A DNA stretch of 64,000 nucleotides from AC-32 sp963728765 (GCA_963728765.1 CAVSKX010000002.1:372001-436000), one strand, 5' to 3'; shown: positions 1-7,674, counted from the first letter of the stretch. Notes: generated by a model not told the origin, from the letters alone. A program made the numbers and translations.

Positions 1-323
1 CCGTCGGGGCCGAACGCCACCGACGTGTTCGAGAGCTTCTCGCGCCCCTCGCGCTTCTCCGAGATCGAGCCGCCGACGAGCGTGATCCCGTGCGACCGCG
101 CCCACTCGGCCATCGCGGCCACCGACTCGCCGCCCTCGAGCGGCTCGGCGGCGGCGTGCAGCTCCTCGACGGAGCCGATCGCGTTCCACTTCTCGGGGAG
201 CGCGACCACGTCTGCGCCCGTGGCGGCGGCACGAGCGACGAGACGCTCCGCCTTCTCCAGGTTCGCCGCCTTGTCGGCGCGACTCGTCATCTGCACGCAG
301 GCCACGCGGAGGAGGTCGGTCAC
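1..323 (-). CDS. Carbon-nitrogen hydrolase (nitrilase family), N-terminal part only
   Basis: The gene runs off the left edge, so only about the first 107 residues are visible. It begins with a GTG whose product starts MTDLLRVACVQMTSR and continues with a segment ending in ADVVALPEKWNAIGS. That is the usual first strand and the region of the catalytic Glu (ALPE) in nitrilase, omega-amidase and carbamoylase enzymes, which hydrolyse C-N bonds with a Glu-Lys-Cys triad. The Lys and Cys lie outside the window, so substrate class cannot be assigned. It is divergent from the MFS gene with only 23 bp between the two starts, so the promoters must overlap. Confidence 0.85.
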   Translation of the reverse strand, partial: MTDLLRVACVQMTSRADKAANLEKAERLVARAAATGADVVALPEKWNAIGSVEELHAAAEPLEGGESVAAMAEWARSHGITLVGGSISEKREGREKLSNTSVAFGPD

Positions 324-346
324 GGCGTGAGGATAGCTTTCGACCC

Positions 347-1579
347 GTGGAAGCGACCGCTGCCACACCCTCCCGCGCCCGCGTCCTGCAGGCCTTCCAG
401 AGCCGCGATTTCCGGCTGCTCTGGACCGGCCAGGCGATCTCGCTGCTCGGCGACGCGGCCTTCGTCGTCGCCCTCGGCTGGCGCACGTTCACGCTGACCG
501 GCTCCGCTCGCTCACTGGGACTGGTCCTGACGTTCCAGGGTGTCGGCGTGCTCGCGACCGTGCTCGTCGGCGGCGCGCTCGCCGACCGGGCGGACCGGCG
601 CACGCTGATGCTCGTCTCCGACGCGGCGCGGTTCGTGGTGATCGCCGCACTGGCCACCGTCGACGCAACCGGCCACCTCAGCATCGCCTCCCTCGCCGCG
701 ATCGCGCTGGTCGAAGGCCTGGCGACGGGGTTCTTCACGCCCGCCCTCGGCGGCCTGATTCCGCTCGTCGTCGACGGGCCGCGCCTCGGCTCGGCGAACG
801 CGCTGATCGGGATCGCGCGACAGGCGAGCTTCCTGATCGGGCCGACGGTCGCGTCGCTGCTGTACGGCTTCGCCGGCTCGACCGTCGTCTTCGCCTTCAA
901 CGCCGCCTCGTACCTCGTCTCGTTCGCCTTCGTCTACGCCACGCGGCCGCGCACGGCCGAGCGCGCCGCCGCCGAGGGGACGCTCCGAGAGATCGGCGCC
1001 GGCTTCCGCTACGTCGCGAGGTTCCCGTGGCTCTGGCTGACGATCAGCCTGTTCGCCTTCGTGCTGATGCTCCAGTGGGCGCCGATTCAGGTGCTGACGC
1101 CGAAGCTCGTGCGCGAGCACTACGACCTGGGCGTCGGTGCGTACGGGCTCGTGTTCTCGGCGATCGGTGCGGGAATGATCCTCGGCACCGTGCTGTTCGG
1201 CCAGTTCAACCCGACGCGGAGGCGGGGCCTCATCTCGTACTTGATCTGGATGCTGAACAGCCTGCTCGTAATCGTGTTCGCGCTCTCGCCGTGGTATCCA
1301 GCGGCCGTGCTCGCGTCGTTCCTGCGCGGGATCTGCATCGGTTTCGGGGTCACCGTCTGGGAGACGATGCTCATGCAGCTCGTCCCGCAGCACATGCTCT
1401 CGCGCGTGGTCAGCCTCGACTGGTTCGGCTCTCTCGGCCTGACGCCCTTCGGGTTGCTGCTCGTCGGCGCGATCTCGGGGCTCGCCCCGCCCGGGGAGAT
1501 CATCGCCGCGGGCGCCGCGATCTCGATGTGCATCATCGCCTGTGGCCTCTTGTCGAAGCAGATCCGGACGATCGATTGA
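347..1579 (+). CDS. MFS transporter, EntS/DUF894-like exporter
   Basis: A 410-residue protein with about twelve hydrophobic segments. The MFS motif A is visible at residues 75-85 (GGALADRADRR) after the second helix. The order and the N-terminal stretch FRLLWTGQAISLLGDAAF match the MFS_3 group that includes enterobactin exporter EntS and macrolide efflux proteins. It should sit in the cytoplasmic membrane and export a small molecule by proton antiport; the substrate is unknown. The start is GTG. The stop overlaps the TTG start of the next gene, so the two are probably translated together. Confidence 0.85.
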   Translation: MEATAATPSRARVLQAFQSRDFRLLWTGQAISLLGDAAFVVALGWRTFTLTGSARSLGLVLTFQGVGVLATVLVGGALADRADRRTLMLVSDAARFVVIAALATVDATGHLSIASLAAIALVEGLATGFFTPALGGLIPLVVDGPRLGSANALIGIARQASFLIGPTVASLLYGFAGSTVVFAFNAASYLVSFAFVYATRPRTAERAAAEGTLREIGAGFRYVARFPWLWLTISLFAFVLMLQWAPIQVLTPKLVREHYDLGVGAYGLVFSAIGAGMILGTVLFGQFNPTRRRGLISYLIWMLNSLLVIVFALSPWYPAAVLASFLRGICIGFGVTVWETMLMQLVPQHMLSRVVSLDWFGSLGLTPFGLLLVGAISGLAPPGEIIAAGAAISMCIIACGLLSKQIRTID

Positions 1580-1977
1580 GGTCCCCGCAGGAGATCCTGG
1601 CCGACGCCCGGACGATCGCGCTGGTCGGCGCCTCTCCGAACCCGGACCGGCCGAGCAACCAGGTGATGCGCTACCTGCTCGACGTCGGCTACCGCGTGAT
1701 TCCCGTGCGGCCCTTGGACTGCGACCAGGTCCACGGCGTGCCCTGCGTGGGGACGTTGGCGGAGGTCGACGAGCCGATCGACCTCGTGGACGTCTTCCGC
1801 CGGCCGGAGTTCTGCGCCGGCCACGCGCGCGAGGCCGTCGCCGCCGGCGCGAACGCGCTCTGGCTGCAGATGGGGATCGAGTCGGCCGAGGCACGCCGCG
1901 TCGCCGAGAGCAACGGGCTCGACTACGTCGAGAACGCCTGCACCTTGGTCGTCCATCGGCTCCACCTGGCACGATGA
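1576..1977 (+). CDS. CoA-binding domain protein (YccU-like)
   Basis: A 133-residue protein with one Rossmann-type CoA-binding domain. It opens with a strand and glycine turn, IALVGASPNPDRPS at about residues 14-27, then VMRYLLDVGYRVIPVRP, the usual signature of the small stand-alone CoA-binding proteins related to succinyl-CoA synthetase alpha subunits. The role of this family is unclear. I chose the TTG start because it overlaps the preceding stop by four bases (TTGA) and gives the normal family length; no ATG or GTG sits nearby in frame. It is the second gene of a compact plus-strand run. Confidence 0.8.
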   Translation: MRSPQEILADARTIALVGASPNPDRPSNQVMRYLLDVGYRVIPVRPLDCDQVHGVPCVGTLAEVDEPIDLVDVFRRPEFCAGHAREAVAAGANALWLQMGIESAEARRVAESNGLDYVENACTLVVHRLHLAR

Positions 1978-2120
1978 GCCCGGTCTACTGGAAGCCGAAG
2001 TACGGCACGCGCTCGTCGCGCCACCGCGCGTGGGCACGGCAGGACGCGAAGCGGGAAGCCGCGGCTCGCCGGGGCACGCCCCTCCGCGAGCGGTTGCGGC
2101 GGTTGCTGCGGCGCGGCTGA
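1974..2120 (+). CDS. Small basic protein of unknown function, 48 aa
   Basis: A short frame starts with an ATG overlapping the stop of the CoA-binding gene (ATGA), the normal signature of translational coupling. The product begins MSPVYWKPKYGTRSSRHR and ends in a run rich in Arg (LRERLRRLLRRG). About a third of the residues are Arg or Lys, so it could bind nucleic acid or membrane surfaces, but I recognise no family. Confidence rests on the overlap and on reading an unbroken frame that does not continue upstream. It may also be non-functional. Confidence 0.45.
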   Translation: MSPVYWKPKYGTRSSRHRAWARQDAKREAAARRGTPLRERLRRLLRRG

Positions 2121-2145
2121 GCTCCCGGACTACGATGGCCGGGCA

Positions 2146-2784
2146 ATGGCGCGCGCGGGTGAGCAGTCGGTCGAGCACGGGACGTTCGTCCTCGCGGACA
2201 TCTCCGGGTACACGGCGTTCCTCCAAGCCGTCGGCGAGGCTCACGGGGCGGACATGGCCGCCGGCACGTTCGTCCCACGCGCGTACCCACTGCTGACGAG
2301 CCTCCTCGACGGGATCGTCGAAAAGATCGCGCCGCCGTTCACGCTCTCGAAGGTCGAGGGCGACGCGGTCTTCGCGTTTGCGGCCGACGGCGAGCCGCCT
2401 CCGCGGGGCCAAGCGCTCCTGGACTGCCTGAAGGGCTGCTACAACGGCTACCGCGCGCGCGTGGACGAAGCGAGCGGGTTGATGATCTGCGACTGCAGCG
2501 CATGCCTCGCGATCGGCGAGCTCGAGCTCAAGTTCGTCCTCCATCACGGCAACTACGTGATCCAGCCCGTCGCGGGCCAGCCGGAGCTCCTCGGCCCCGA
2601 CGTCACCGTCGCCCACCTGCTCTTGAAGAACCACGCCGCCGAGCTGATCGGCCGCTCCGCCTATGCGCTGATCACCGACGCAGCCGGCGAGCACCTGGAA
2701 GTCCCGCTCGACGGCGCGCTGCCGATCGTCGAACGCTACGAGCACTACCCGCCCGTGCCTGGCCGCGTGCTGGCGCTGAGCTGA
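2146..2784 (+). CDS. DUF2652 family protein, cyclase-like fold
   Basis: A 212-residue protein with the DUF2652 hallmark GTFVLADISGYTAFL at residues 12-26. Two features recall class III nucleotide cyclases: the D18-I-S-G-Y-T turn, and KVEGDAVFAF with Asp at about residue 73, which occupy the places of the two metal-binding aspartates. The purine-binding residues of true cyclases are not recognisable, so a catalytic role is uncertain. A Cys cluster CDCSAC lies at 115-120. It sits 25 bp after the small basic gene, so it may be the last gene of that run. The second half ends in VERYEHYPPVPGRVLAL, typical of the family. Confidence 0.75.
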   Translation: MARAGEQSVEHGTFVLADISGYTAFLQAVGEAHGADMAAGTFVPRAYPLLTSLLDGIVEKIAPPFTLSKVEGDAVFAFAADGEPPPRGQALLDCLKGCYNGYRARVDEASGLMICDCSACLAIGELELKFVLHHGNYVIQPVAGQPELLGPDVTVAHLLLKNHAAELIGRSAYALITDAAGEHLEVPLDGALPIVERYEHYPPVPGRVLALS

Positions 2785-2789
2785 TCTCG

Positions 2790-3143
2790 TTAGGCCAGAC
2801 CGGCTTCTCGCATACGCGTCCGGACGAGCTTCTTCACCAGCTGCCTGGGCAGCGGTTTGTCGACGGCGAACCGCAGCGAGCCCTTGGACGTCTCGTAGGC
2901 GGCCACGTCGGCGGCGAGCGAAGCGAGCACAGACCCGCTGTGCGGCAGGTAGCTCACGTGGTGCTTGAAGGCGGCAAAGCCGGCCACCGTCTTGCCCTCG
3001 ACCTTGAACGCCGGCATCCCGTAGGAGATCCCCTGCTCCGCCTCCGGCACGACCTCCAGGATCGACCGTCGCAGCGCCTCGAGCGTGGCCCGCTTGGGCT
3101 CGTCCAGCGCCGCCAGGTAACGGTCGACCTCTTCAGTCGCCAT
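2790..3143 (-). CDS. DUF1801 domain protein (YdhG-like)
   Basis: A 117-residue protein from the ATG that gives MATEEVDRYLAALDEP. The frame stays open further upstream but the ATG gives the family length and the typical start. The core has the DUF1801 signature ISYGMPAFKVEGKTVAGF followed by KHHVSYLPHSG. Members are small soluble proteins, some induced in stress regulons, with a fold shared by frataxin-like iron-binding proteins; no reaction is established. It is convergent with the DUF2652 gene with only 5 bp between the stops. Confidence 0.8.
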   Translation of the reverse strand: MATEEVDRYLAALDEPKRATLEALRRSILEVVPEAEQGISYGMPAFKVEGKTVAGFAAFKHHVSYLPHSGSVLASLAADVAAYETSKGSLRFAVDKPLPRQLVKKLVRTRMREAGLA

Positions 3144-3593
3144 GAACGCAGTCTCCCACCTGCGCGCCGAGTGGGCTCTTGCCGGGTCGGCCACGACCCG
3201 GTGTCAACGACCCGGTGTCAGACACGCGAACGAAAGCGTCACGAACCTGTGACAGGAGCGTGACTTCCCCTGCAACGCGCCGCTGGGCGGCCAGCCGTCC
3301 GGTGTCAGGCACCGTGTTTGGCCGCGCGCGGTTTCGACCGCTCGGTCATGGGCGCTCGACAGCGACCACCGACGAAGGGAGCGACATGGCCGAGGACGAG
3401 CAGACCTAGAACGAGGAGCAGGAGGAGACGGCCGACCAGCAGCCCGACGAGAGCCGGGTTCTCCTACGCACCGAGCCGGGCTTTCGCCCGGATCGGCCAC
3501 GACGGCATCGAGGAAGAACCGGACCGAACGCGTTGCGAGCGACCGCCCCAGCCACAGCTGGATGCAGGCAGTCGCAACCGCAAGGAGGGGCTC
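3144..3593. other. Non-coding stretch with short repeats and a broken acidic frame
   Basis: About 450 bp without a convincing gene. It contains a perfect tandem 14-mer (acgacccggtgtca at 3194 and 3208) running into a GTGTC-A-GACAC dyad at 3215-3225, and a related GGTGTCAGGCACC dyad at 3301-3313 that shares GTCAGGCACCG with the repeats at 56.8 and 58.3 kb. A start at 3386 reads MAEDEQT and stops; the same frame goes on as NEEQEETADQQPDESR, so this may be the ruin of a small acidic protein. I see no tRNA or promoter of good quality here. Confidence 0.5.
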
Positions 3594-3643
3594 ATGGGGA
3601 ACCAGGGGTTCCCCATGAAGCGAGCGGGGCCTCAAGGCCCCGC
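3594..3643 (-). terminator. Tandem hairpins downstream of tRNA-Pro
   Basis: Two strong hairpins follow the tRNA on its own strand. The distal one at 3594-3616 has a 10-bp perfect stem (ATGGGGAACC against GGTTCCCCAT, 3-nt loop). The proximal one at 3624-3643 has an 8-bp perfect stem (gcggggcc / ggccccgc with a tcaa loop). Neither has a good T-run, which is common in GC-rich actinobacteria. They could also be a dispersed hairpin repeat. Confidence 0.5.
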
Positions 3644-3652
3644 GACGCGCAG

Positions 3653-3726
3653 TCGGGGTGCCCAGATTTGAACTGGGGACCTCTCCGACCCGAACGGAGC
3701 GCGCTACCAGGCTGCGCCACACCCCG
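3653..3726 (-). tRNA. tRNA-Pro (anticodon CGG)
   Basis: The minus strand folds as a complete 74-nt cloverleaf. The acceptor stem is CGGGGTG with CACCCCG, the D arm GCGCAGCCTGGTAGCGC, the anticodon stem CTCCG/CGGAG with loop TTCGGGT, and the T arm CCCAG-TTCAAAT-CTGGG, with discriminator A. The loop places CGG at 34-36, reading the proline codon CCG. CCA is not encoded. Confidence 0.95.
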
Positions 3727-3738
3727 AGGACGCACAGG

Positions 3739-4590
3739 TTAGCGGCTGCTTGCGAGGAAGTCCTCGATCGCGTCGGCGCAGGCGTCGGGCCGCTCGCCGA
3801 TCAGCAGGTGGCCGCAGTCGGCGATCACCCGCAGGCGCGCGCGGAGGCGGCGGGCGTAGTCGAACGCGTCCTCGATCGGAAGCTGATTGTCGCGTGCGCC
3901 CCAGAGCACGAGGCTCGGGCAGCGCACGCGGTCGAGGTCGGGACGCGGGTCGTCGCGCACGAGTGCCTTCGCGGCGCTGACGGTGTCGGTGTGGCGCGCA
4001 GGGCCGGAGAGGAACGCCTCGGCGAGCTCCTTCGGCAGGGCCGGCGGGTCGGACGCGCCCCAGCGTCCGAACACCACGCGCTTGAGCGTGTTCGAGCGCG
4101 CGATGCGCCGCCGGTACGGCGCCAGCCTGCGGCCAGGCTTGACGATGCCGGTGATCGTCAACGCGTAGCGCGCGTTGCGCGTCCCCGAGGAGATCCCGGC
4201 CGCGCCCGCGAGCACGAGCGCGCTTACCACGTCCGGCCGCCTGATCGAGAGCCGCAAGGAGATCGCGCCGCCCAGCGAGTGGCCGACGACCCCGGCAGAG
4301 GCGATGCCTTCGTGCTCCAGCAACAGCCCGAGACGATCGGCGTAGGCGTTGAGCGACGGCGCTGCGGACAGGGCCGAGGAGCCGCCGTGCCCCGGCAGCT
4401 CGGGCACCAGCAACCGCCTCGCGGGGAGCAGCAGCGGCGCGAGTGCGAGCCAGTTCGCGGCGGCACCGCCGAGGCCGTGGACGAGCAGCAGCGGCTCGCC
4501 CACCCCCGCGACGAGGTAGCGGAGCCGCGTCCCGCGAACCTCCGCGAACCGCTCCTCGAAGCCCGGGAGCTCAAGTTTTGCGTCCGTCAC
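3739..4590 (-). CDS. Alpha/beta hydrolase
   Basis: A 283-residue single-domain alpha/beta hydrolase. The oxyanion motif HGLGG is at 38-42, the nucleophile elbow GHSLGG at 103-108 (Ser105), the acid Asp234 in LWGARDNQLPI, and the base His261 in IADCGHLLIGERPD. The set is complete, so it should be an active esterase, lactonase or C-C hydrolase-type enzyme. The cap region is short and gives no substrate clue. It is cytoplasmic, with no signal peptide. The GTG start lies inside the plus-strand promoter of the leader unit at 4578, so the two divergent transcripts probably interfere. Confidence 0.85.
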   Translation of the reverse strand: MTDAKLELPGFEERFAEVRGTRLRYLVAGVGEPLLLVHGLGGAAANWLALAPLLLPARRLLVPELPGHGGSSALSAAPSLNAYADRLGLLLEHEGIASAGVVGHSLGGAISLRLSIRRPDVVSALVLAGAAGISSGTRNARYALTITGIVKPGRRLAPYRRRIARSNTLKRVVFGRWGASDPPALPKELAEAFLSGPARHTDTVSAAKALVRDDPRPDLDRVRCPSLVLWGARDNQLPIEDAFDYARRLRARLRVIADCGHLLIGERPDACADAIEDFLASSR

Positions 4591-4606
4591 CGAGGGCGAT
4601 TATTCT
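4578..4606 (+). promoter_or_regulatory. Sigma70-type promoter of the leader RNA/56-aa gene
   Basis: TTGCGT at 4578-4583 and TATTCT at 4601-4606 are separated by exactly 17 bp. This is one of the best promoter matches in the window and shares its -10 with the rpoB promoter. Transcription would begin near 4611-4614, about 125 nt ahead of the next start codon. Confidence 0.7.
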
Positions 4607-4610
4607 TGGA

Positions 4611-4711
4611 GGTGATGGATCGTTCGGGGAGGCAGGTCCCCTGATTCCTGCCACTCACCAGAGAGGATCGGTCGGCGGACCCGTCGGCGCTGAGAGCGCG
4701 GCGGGTTTTTT
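4611..4711 (+). ncRNA. Structured leader RNA or small RNA ending in a terminator
   Basis: The roughly 100 nt between the promoter and the 56-aa gene can fold extensively. GGTGATGG at 4611-4618 can pair with CCACTCACC at 4651-4659 with one bulge. Inside this, GGGGA/TCCCC (4626-4630/4637-4641) and GGCAGG/CCTGCC (4631-4636/4647-4652) are overlapping, mutually competing hairpins. GGTC/GACC (4670-4681) competes with the base of the terminator stem at 4680. This is the layout of an attenuator or riboswitch, or of an independent small RNA. It matches no class I know well; T-box, ydaO and fluoride motifs were considered and do not fit. Confidence 0.45.
4680..4711 (+). terminator. Intrinsic terminator in the leader of the 56-aa gene
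   Basis: CCCGTCGGCGCT pairs with AGCGCGGCGGG across a GAG loop, giving eleven pairs with one bulged G and one G-T pair, followed at once by six T. It lies upstream of the ribosome binding site at 4721-4729, so it either ends a small RNA or controls read-through into the gene at 4736. Confidence 0.75.
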
Positions 4712-4735
4712 GTTGCCCACGAGAGGAGCTACGAC

Positions 4736-4906
4736 ATGGCAAACCACCTGACGCCCGAGGAGCTGTCGAAGGAGCTCGGCATCGACCGCACGGAGGTCAT
4801 CCGCGTGTGCATGCAGGAGGGCGTCCCGATCTATCAGGGCAAGATCGACAAGACGCTCTTCCAGGCGCAGCTGCAGGCGCTCGGCGCCCTGCCGCAAACC
4901 CACTAG
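4736..4906 (+). CDS. Small helix-turn-helix-like protein, 56 aa
   Basis: An ATG preceded by GAGAGGAGC opens a 56-residue frame beginning MANHLTPEELSKELGIDR and ending LQALGALPQTH. The segment LTPEELSKELGIDRTEVIRVCMQ reads like two short helices of a helix-turn-helix, followed by GVPIYQGKIDKTLF, as in small MerR/excisionase-type or DNA-reading domains. I recognise no named family. Strong ribosome binding site, promoter and leader make it a credible gene despite its size. Its expression would depend on passing the terminator at 4680-4711, so it may be the target of the leader's regulation or may autoregulate it. It is convergent with ku, 10 bp away. Confidence 0.7.
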   Translation: MANHLTPEELSKELGIDRTEVIRVCMQEGVPIYQGKIDKTLFQAQLQALGALPQTH

Positions 4907-4916
4907 CACGCGAGAG

Positions 4917-5774
4917 TTACTTCCGCGCTGCGGCGCGCTTGCGCGGAGCTGCCTTCCTGGCAGGCTTCGTGCCGTCGTCCTTGCTGCTCTTCGACGCGGC
5001 GACGCTCTTCTTGAGCGCTTCCATGAGGTCGACCACCGGCGCCTCGGCGACCGGCTCCGGCATCGCGATCTCCTCGCCGGCTAGCTTCGCCTCGAGCATC
5101 TCGCGCAGGTTCTCGCGGTACTCGCTGTGTAGGTCGTCCGGCTCCCATTCGCCGACGAGGCTGTCGATCAGCTGCCGCGCGAGGTCGAGCTCCGGCTCGC
5201 TCACGCCGATGCCCTCGACCGCCTCGTCGATCTCCGCCTGCGAGCGGACATCCTCGGCGAGGAAGAGCGTCTCGAGCACCAGCGCGTCTCCCTTCGGTCG
5301 CACGAGGACGAAGTTCTCGTTGCCGCGGATGACCATGCGGCCGATGGCGGCCATGCCGGTCTCCTTCATGGCGTTCAGCAGCAGCACGTACGGCTTTCGC
5401 TGAGCCTCGGCGCTCGAGGGCGCCAGGAAGTACGTGCGGTCGAAGAACAACGGGTCGACCTCGGCGAGCGGGACGAAGCGTGAGATCTCGATCGCGCGAG
5501 ACGTGTCGCGTTGGGCGATCGCCTCCAGGTCGGCGTCCTCGACCACCACGAACTGGCCCTTCGAGACCTCCCAGCCCTTCACGAGCTCGTCGTTCGGCAC
5601 CTCGCGCTCGTGCACCGGGCACCACCGCTTCTGCTTGATCGGCGTCCCGCACTCGCGGTGCAGCGTGCGGAAGGTCACGTCCGAGGCGCGGGCCTTGGGC
5701 GCCGTCGCGGGCGCGAGGCCGACCGGGATGGTGACCAGGCCGAAGCTGAGGGATCCGTTCCAGGTAGTTCGCAT
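4917..5774 (-). CDS. ku: Non-homologous end-joining protein Ku
   Basis: A 285-residue bacterial Ku. It starts MRTTWNGSLSFGLVTIPVGL, the diagnostic opening, and keeps the beta-barrel landmarks RTLHRECGTPIKQKRWCP and PLFFDRTYFLAP and the conserved end PEPVAEAPVVDLMEALKKS. The homodimer threads broken DNA ends and recruits ligase LigD. After about residue 255 comes a Lys/Ala/Arg-rich tail (KPARKAAPRKRAAARK), which in other actinobacteria adds DNA binding. No ligD gene is in the window. The ATG at 5774 was chosen over the long upstream open frame because it gives the exact family N-terminus. Confidence 0.95.
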   Translation of the reverse strand: MRTTWNGSLSFGLVTIPVGLAPATAPKARASDVTFRTLHRECGTPIKQKRWCPVHEREVPNDELVKGWEVSKGQFVVVEDADLEAIAQRDTSRAIEISRFVPLAEVDPLFFDRTYFLAPSSAEAQRKPYVLLLNAMKETGMAAIGRMVIRGNENFVLVRPKGDALVLETLFLAEDVRSQAEIDEAVEGIGVSEPELDLARQLIDSLVGEWEPDDLHSEYRENLREMLEAKLAGEEIAMPEPVAEAPVVDLMEALKKSVAASKSSKDDGTKPARKAAPRKRAAARK

Positions 5775-5855
5775 GGGGCCGCTGTGGATAAGTCTAGTGG
5801 GACCGGGCAGTTTCGCCGTCACGCCGCACTTCCCTTCCCGGCGTAAGCTGAGATC

Positions 5856-7550
5856 GTGCGGACGATCGGGCGGTTGTGGCGCGATGCGACCTCGGCGGGA
5901 CGTGAGAACGCCGCCTACCTGGTCGAGCGCGAGGACGGCTGGCAGGAGGTCTCCTGGGACGAGGCGGCCGTGGCGGTCGAGGAGATCGCCAACGGGCTGC
6001 TCGCGCTCGGAATCCGCAAGGGCGACGCCTTCGGGATCCTCGCGCAGACGAGCCTCGAGTGGGCGCTGTTCGACTACGCGCTGGGGCGGATCGGCGCGGT
6101 CGGCGCGGCGATCTACGCGAACAGCGCGCCGCGCGACTGCTGCTACGTGCTGAAGCACTCGGACGCGATCGGCGTCCTGGTCGAGGACGAGGACCAGCGC
6201 GCGAAGATCGCCGAGCTGGGCCTCATGCACGTGATCTCGTTCGCGGAGCTCGACGAGCTGCGCGAACGTGGGCGCCAGCACGCAGCTGCGAACCCGAACG
6301 CGCTGGCCGAGGCCGAGGCCCAGGTCGGCGAGGACGACCTCTTCACCTTCATCTTCACCTCGGGCACGACCGGTCCGCCGAAGGCCTGCATGATCCGGCA
6401 CCGCAACTACTACGAGATGGCGGCGTGCGTCGTCAACGTGCCCGAGTTCGCGATCTCGGACGACACGATGCTGCTCTACCTGCCGATGGCGCACAACTTC
6501 GGTCGCTTCATGCACCTCCTCGGCGCGCACGTCGGCTACACGACCGCATTCGTGTCCGACCCGCTGCGCGTCGCCGAGGCGCTCCCTGCCGTGCGGCCGA
6601 CGCTGTTGCCGAGCGTCCCGCGCCTGTACGAGAAGGTGCACACGGCGGTCCTCGCGCAGTTCGAGGAGGTGAGCGGGCCGCGCAAGCGCCTGCTCGACTG
6701 GGCGCTGGGGGTCGGGCGCGAGGTGAGCGAGCTGCGGCAGCGAGGCGAGACAGTCCCCGCGGGCCTGGCCCGGAAGCACCGCGTCGCCGATCGCCTCGTC
6801 TACTCGAAGCTCAAGGAGCGCCTGGGTGGGAGGTTGCGCCTCGGCGTCTCGGGCGGCGCGCCCCTGGCGAAGGAGATCGCCGCGTTCTTCCACTCGCTCG
6901 ACATCCTGATCATCGAGGGCTGGGGCCTGACCGAGTGCACGACCGCCGCCGCCGTCAACCGTCCCGGCCGCTTCCGCTTCGGCACCGTCGGTCCGGCGCT
7001 CCCGGGCTTCGAGGTGCGCACCGACGAGGACGGCGAGATCCTGATCCGCAGCGAGACGGTCTTCGCCGGCTACTACAAGGACGAGGAGGCGACGCGCGCG
7101 GTGCTCGGCGACGACGGCTGGCTCCGGTCCGGCGACGTCGGCTCCATCGACGAGGACGGCTTCATCTCCATCACCGACCGCAAGAAGGACATCCTGATCA
7201 CGGCAGGCGGCAAGAACGTCGCGCCCGCGAACCTCGAGAACGGGCTCAAGACGGCGCCGCTCGTCTCCCAAGCGCTCGTCCTCGGCGACCGCCGGCCGTA
7301 CGTAGCCGCCCTGATCACCGTCGACCCCGTCGTGGGCGACGGCCTGCCGCCCGAGGAGGTCGAGGAACGGGTTCAGGCGATCGTCGACGGCGTCAACGCC
7401 GGGCTGTCCCGCTTCGAGCAGATCAAGCGCTTCCGCGTGCTACCGCGCGACTTCAGCGCCGAGGAGGGCGAGGTCACGCCGACGCTGAAGCTGAAGCGTC
7501 GCGTCTGCGAGGAGCACTTCGCGGCCGACATCGAAGCTCTGTACGCGTAG
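5856..7550 (+). CDS. Long-chain fatty-acid--CoA ligase (AMP-binding)
   Basis: A 564-residue ANL-superfamily enzyme that activates fatty acids to acyl-AMP and then acyl-CoA. The P-loop-like TSGTTGPPK is at 168-176, the adenine-site motif EGWGLTE at 354-360, the ribose-binding SGD at 425-427 and the hinge DRKKD at 441-445. The catalytic lysine region GEVTPTLKLKRR is near the C terminus. This fits the FadD15/long-chain synthetase branch. It is cytoplasmic or membrane-associated, with start GTG. It is divergent from ku, with 81 bp between the two starts. Confidence 0.9.
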   Translation: MRTIGRLWRDATSAGRENAAYLVEREDGWQEVSWDEAAVAVEEIANGLLALGIRKGDAFGILAQTSLEWALFDYALGRIGAVGAAIYANSAPRDCCYVLKHSDAIGVLVEDEDQRAKIAELGLMHVISFAELDELRERGRQHAAANPNALAEAEAQVGEDDLFTFIFTSGTTGPPKACMIRHRNYYEMAACVVNVPEFAISDDTMLLYLPMAHNFGRFMHLLGAHVGYTTAFVSDPLRVAEALPAVRPTLLPSVPRLYEKVHTAVLAQFEEVSGPRKRLLDWALGVGREVSELRQRGETVPAGLARKHRVADRLVYSKLKERLGGRLRLGVSGGAPLAKEIAAFFHSLDILIIEGWGLTECTTAAAVNRPGRFRFGTVGPALPGFEVRTDEDGEILIRSETVFAGYYKDEEATRAVLGDDGWLRSGDVGSIDEDGFISITDRKKDILITAGGKNVAPANLENGLKTAPLVSQALVLGDRRPYVAALITVDPVVGDGLPPEEVEERVQAIVDGVNAGLSRFEQIKRFRVLPRDFSAEEGEVTPTLKLKRRVCEEHFAADIEALYA

Positions 7551-7610
7551 AGCTGCGGGAGCCGGACGGACCCAGCGTGCCGCCCCACGTGGCACGCCTA
7601 ACGAAGGGGA

Positions 7611-7674
7611 GGGCCATCCGGCTCCTACGAGCCAGATGCGCCCAGAGCCGGAAACCGGCGGCTGTTCTTCCTTA
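7611..7674 (+). terminator. Hairpins between convergent genes
   Basis: An imperfect hairpin at 7611-7643 (GGGC..AT..GGCTC / GAGCC..AT..GCCC) is followed by a small GCCGG-aaa-CCGGC stem at 7647-7659 and the pyrimidine tract TGTTCTTCCTT. Together they probably end the acyl-CoA ligase transcript and, read the other way, that of the NlpC/P60 gene. Confidence 0.4.

Noticed and set aside
512..1972. Long minus-strand frame opposite the MFS gene
   Set aside because: It overlaps a clear transporter and CoA-binding gene, and its translation is Arg-rich low complexity.
4611..4711. Assignment of the leader as T-box, fluoride or c-di-AMP riboswitch
   Set aside because: GGTGATGG and CTGAT recall the fluoride class, but the AAAC loop and third stem are missing. 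The T-box TGGNACCGCG and ydaO consensus blocks are absent too.
5783..5791. Perfect DnaA-box-like TTATCCACA upstream of ku
   Set aside because: A single nine-base match is expected about every 130 kb by chance on one strand. There is no cluster, and no dnaA or dnaN nearby, so it is not an origin.
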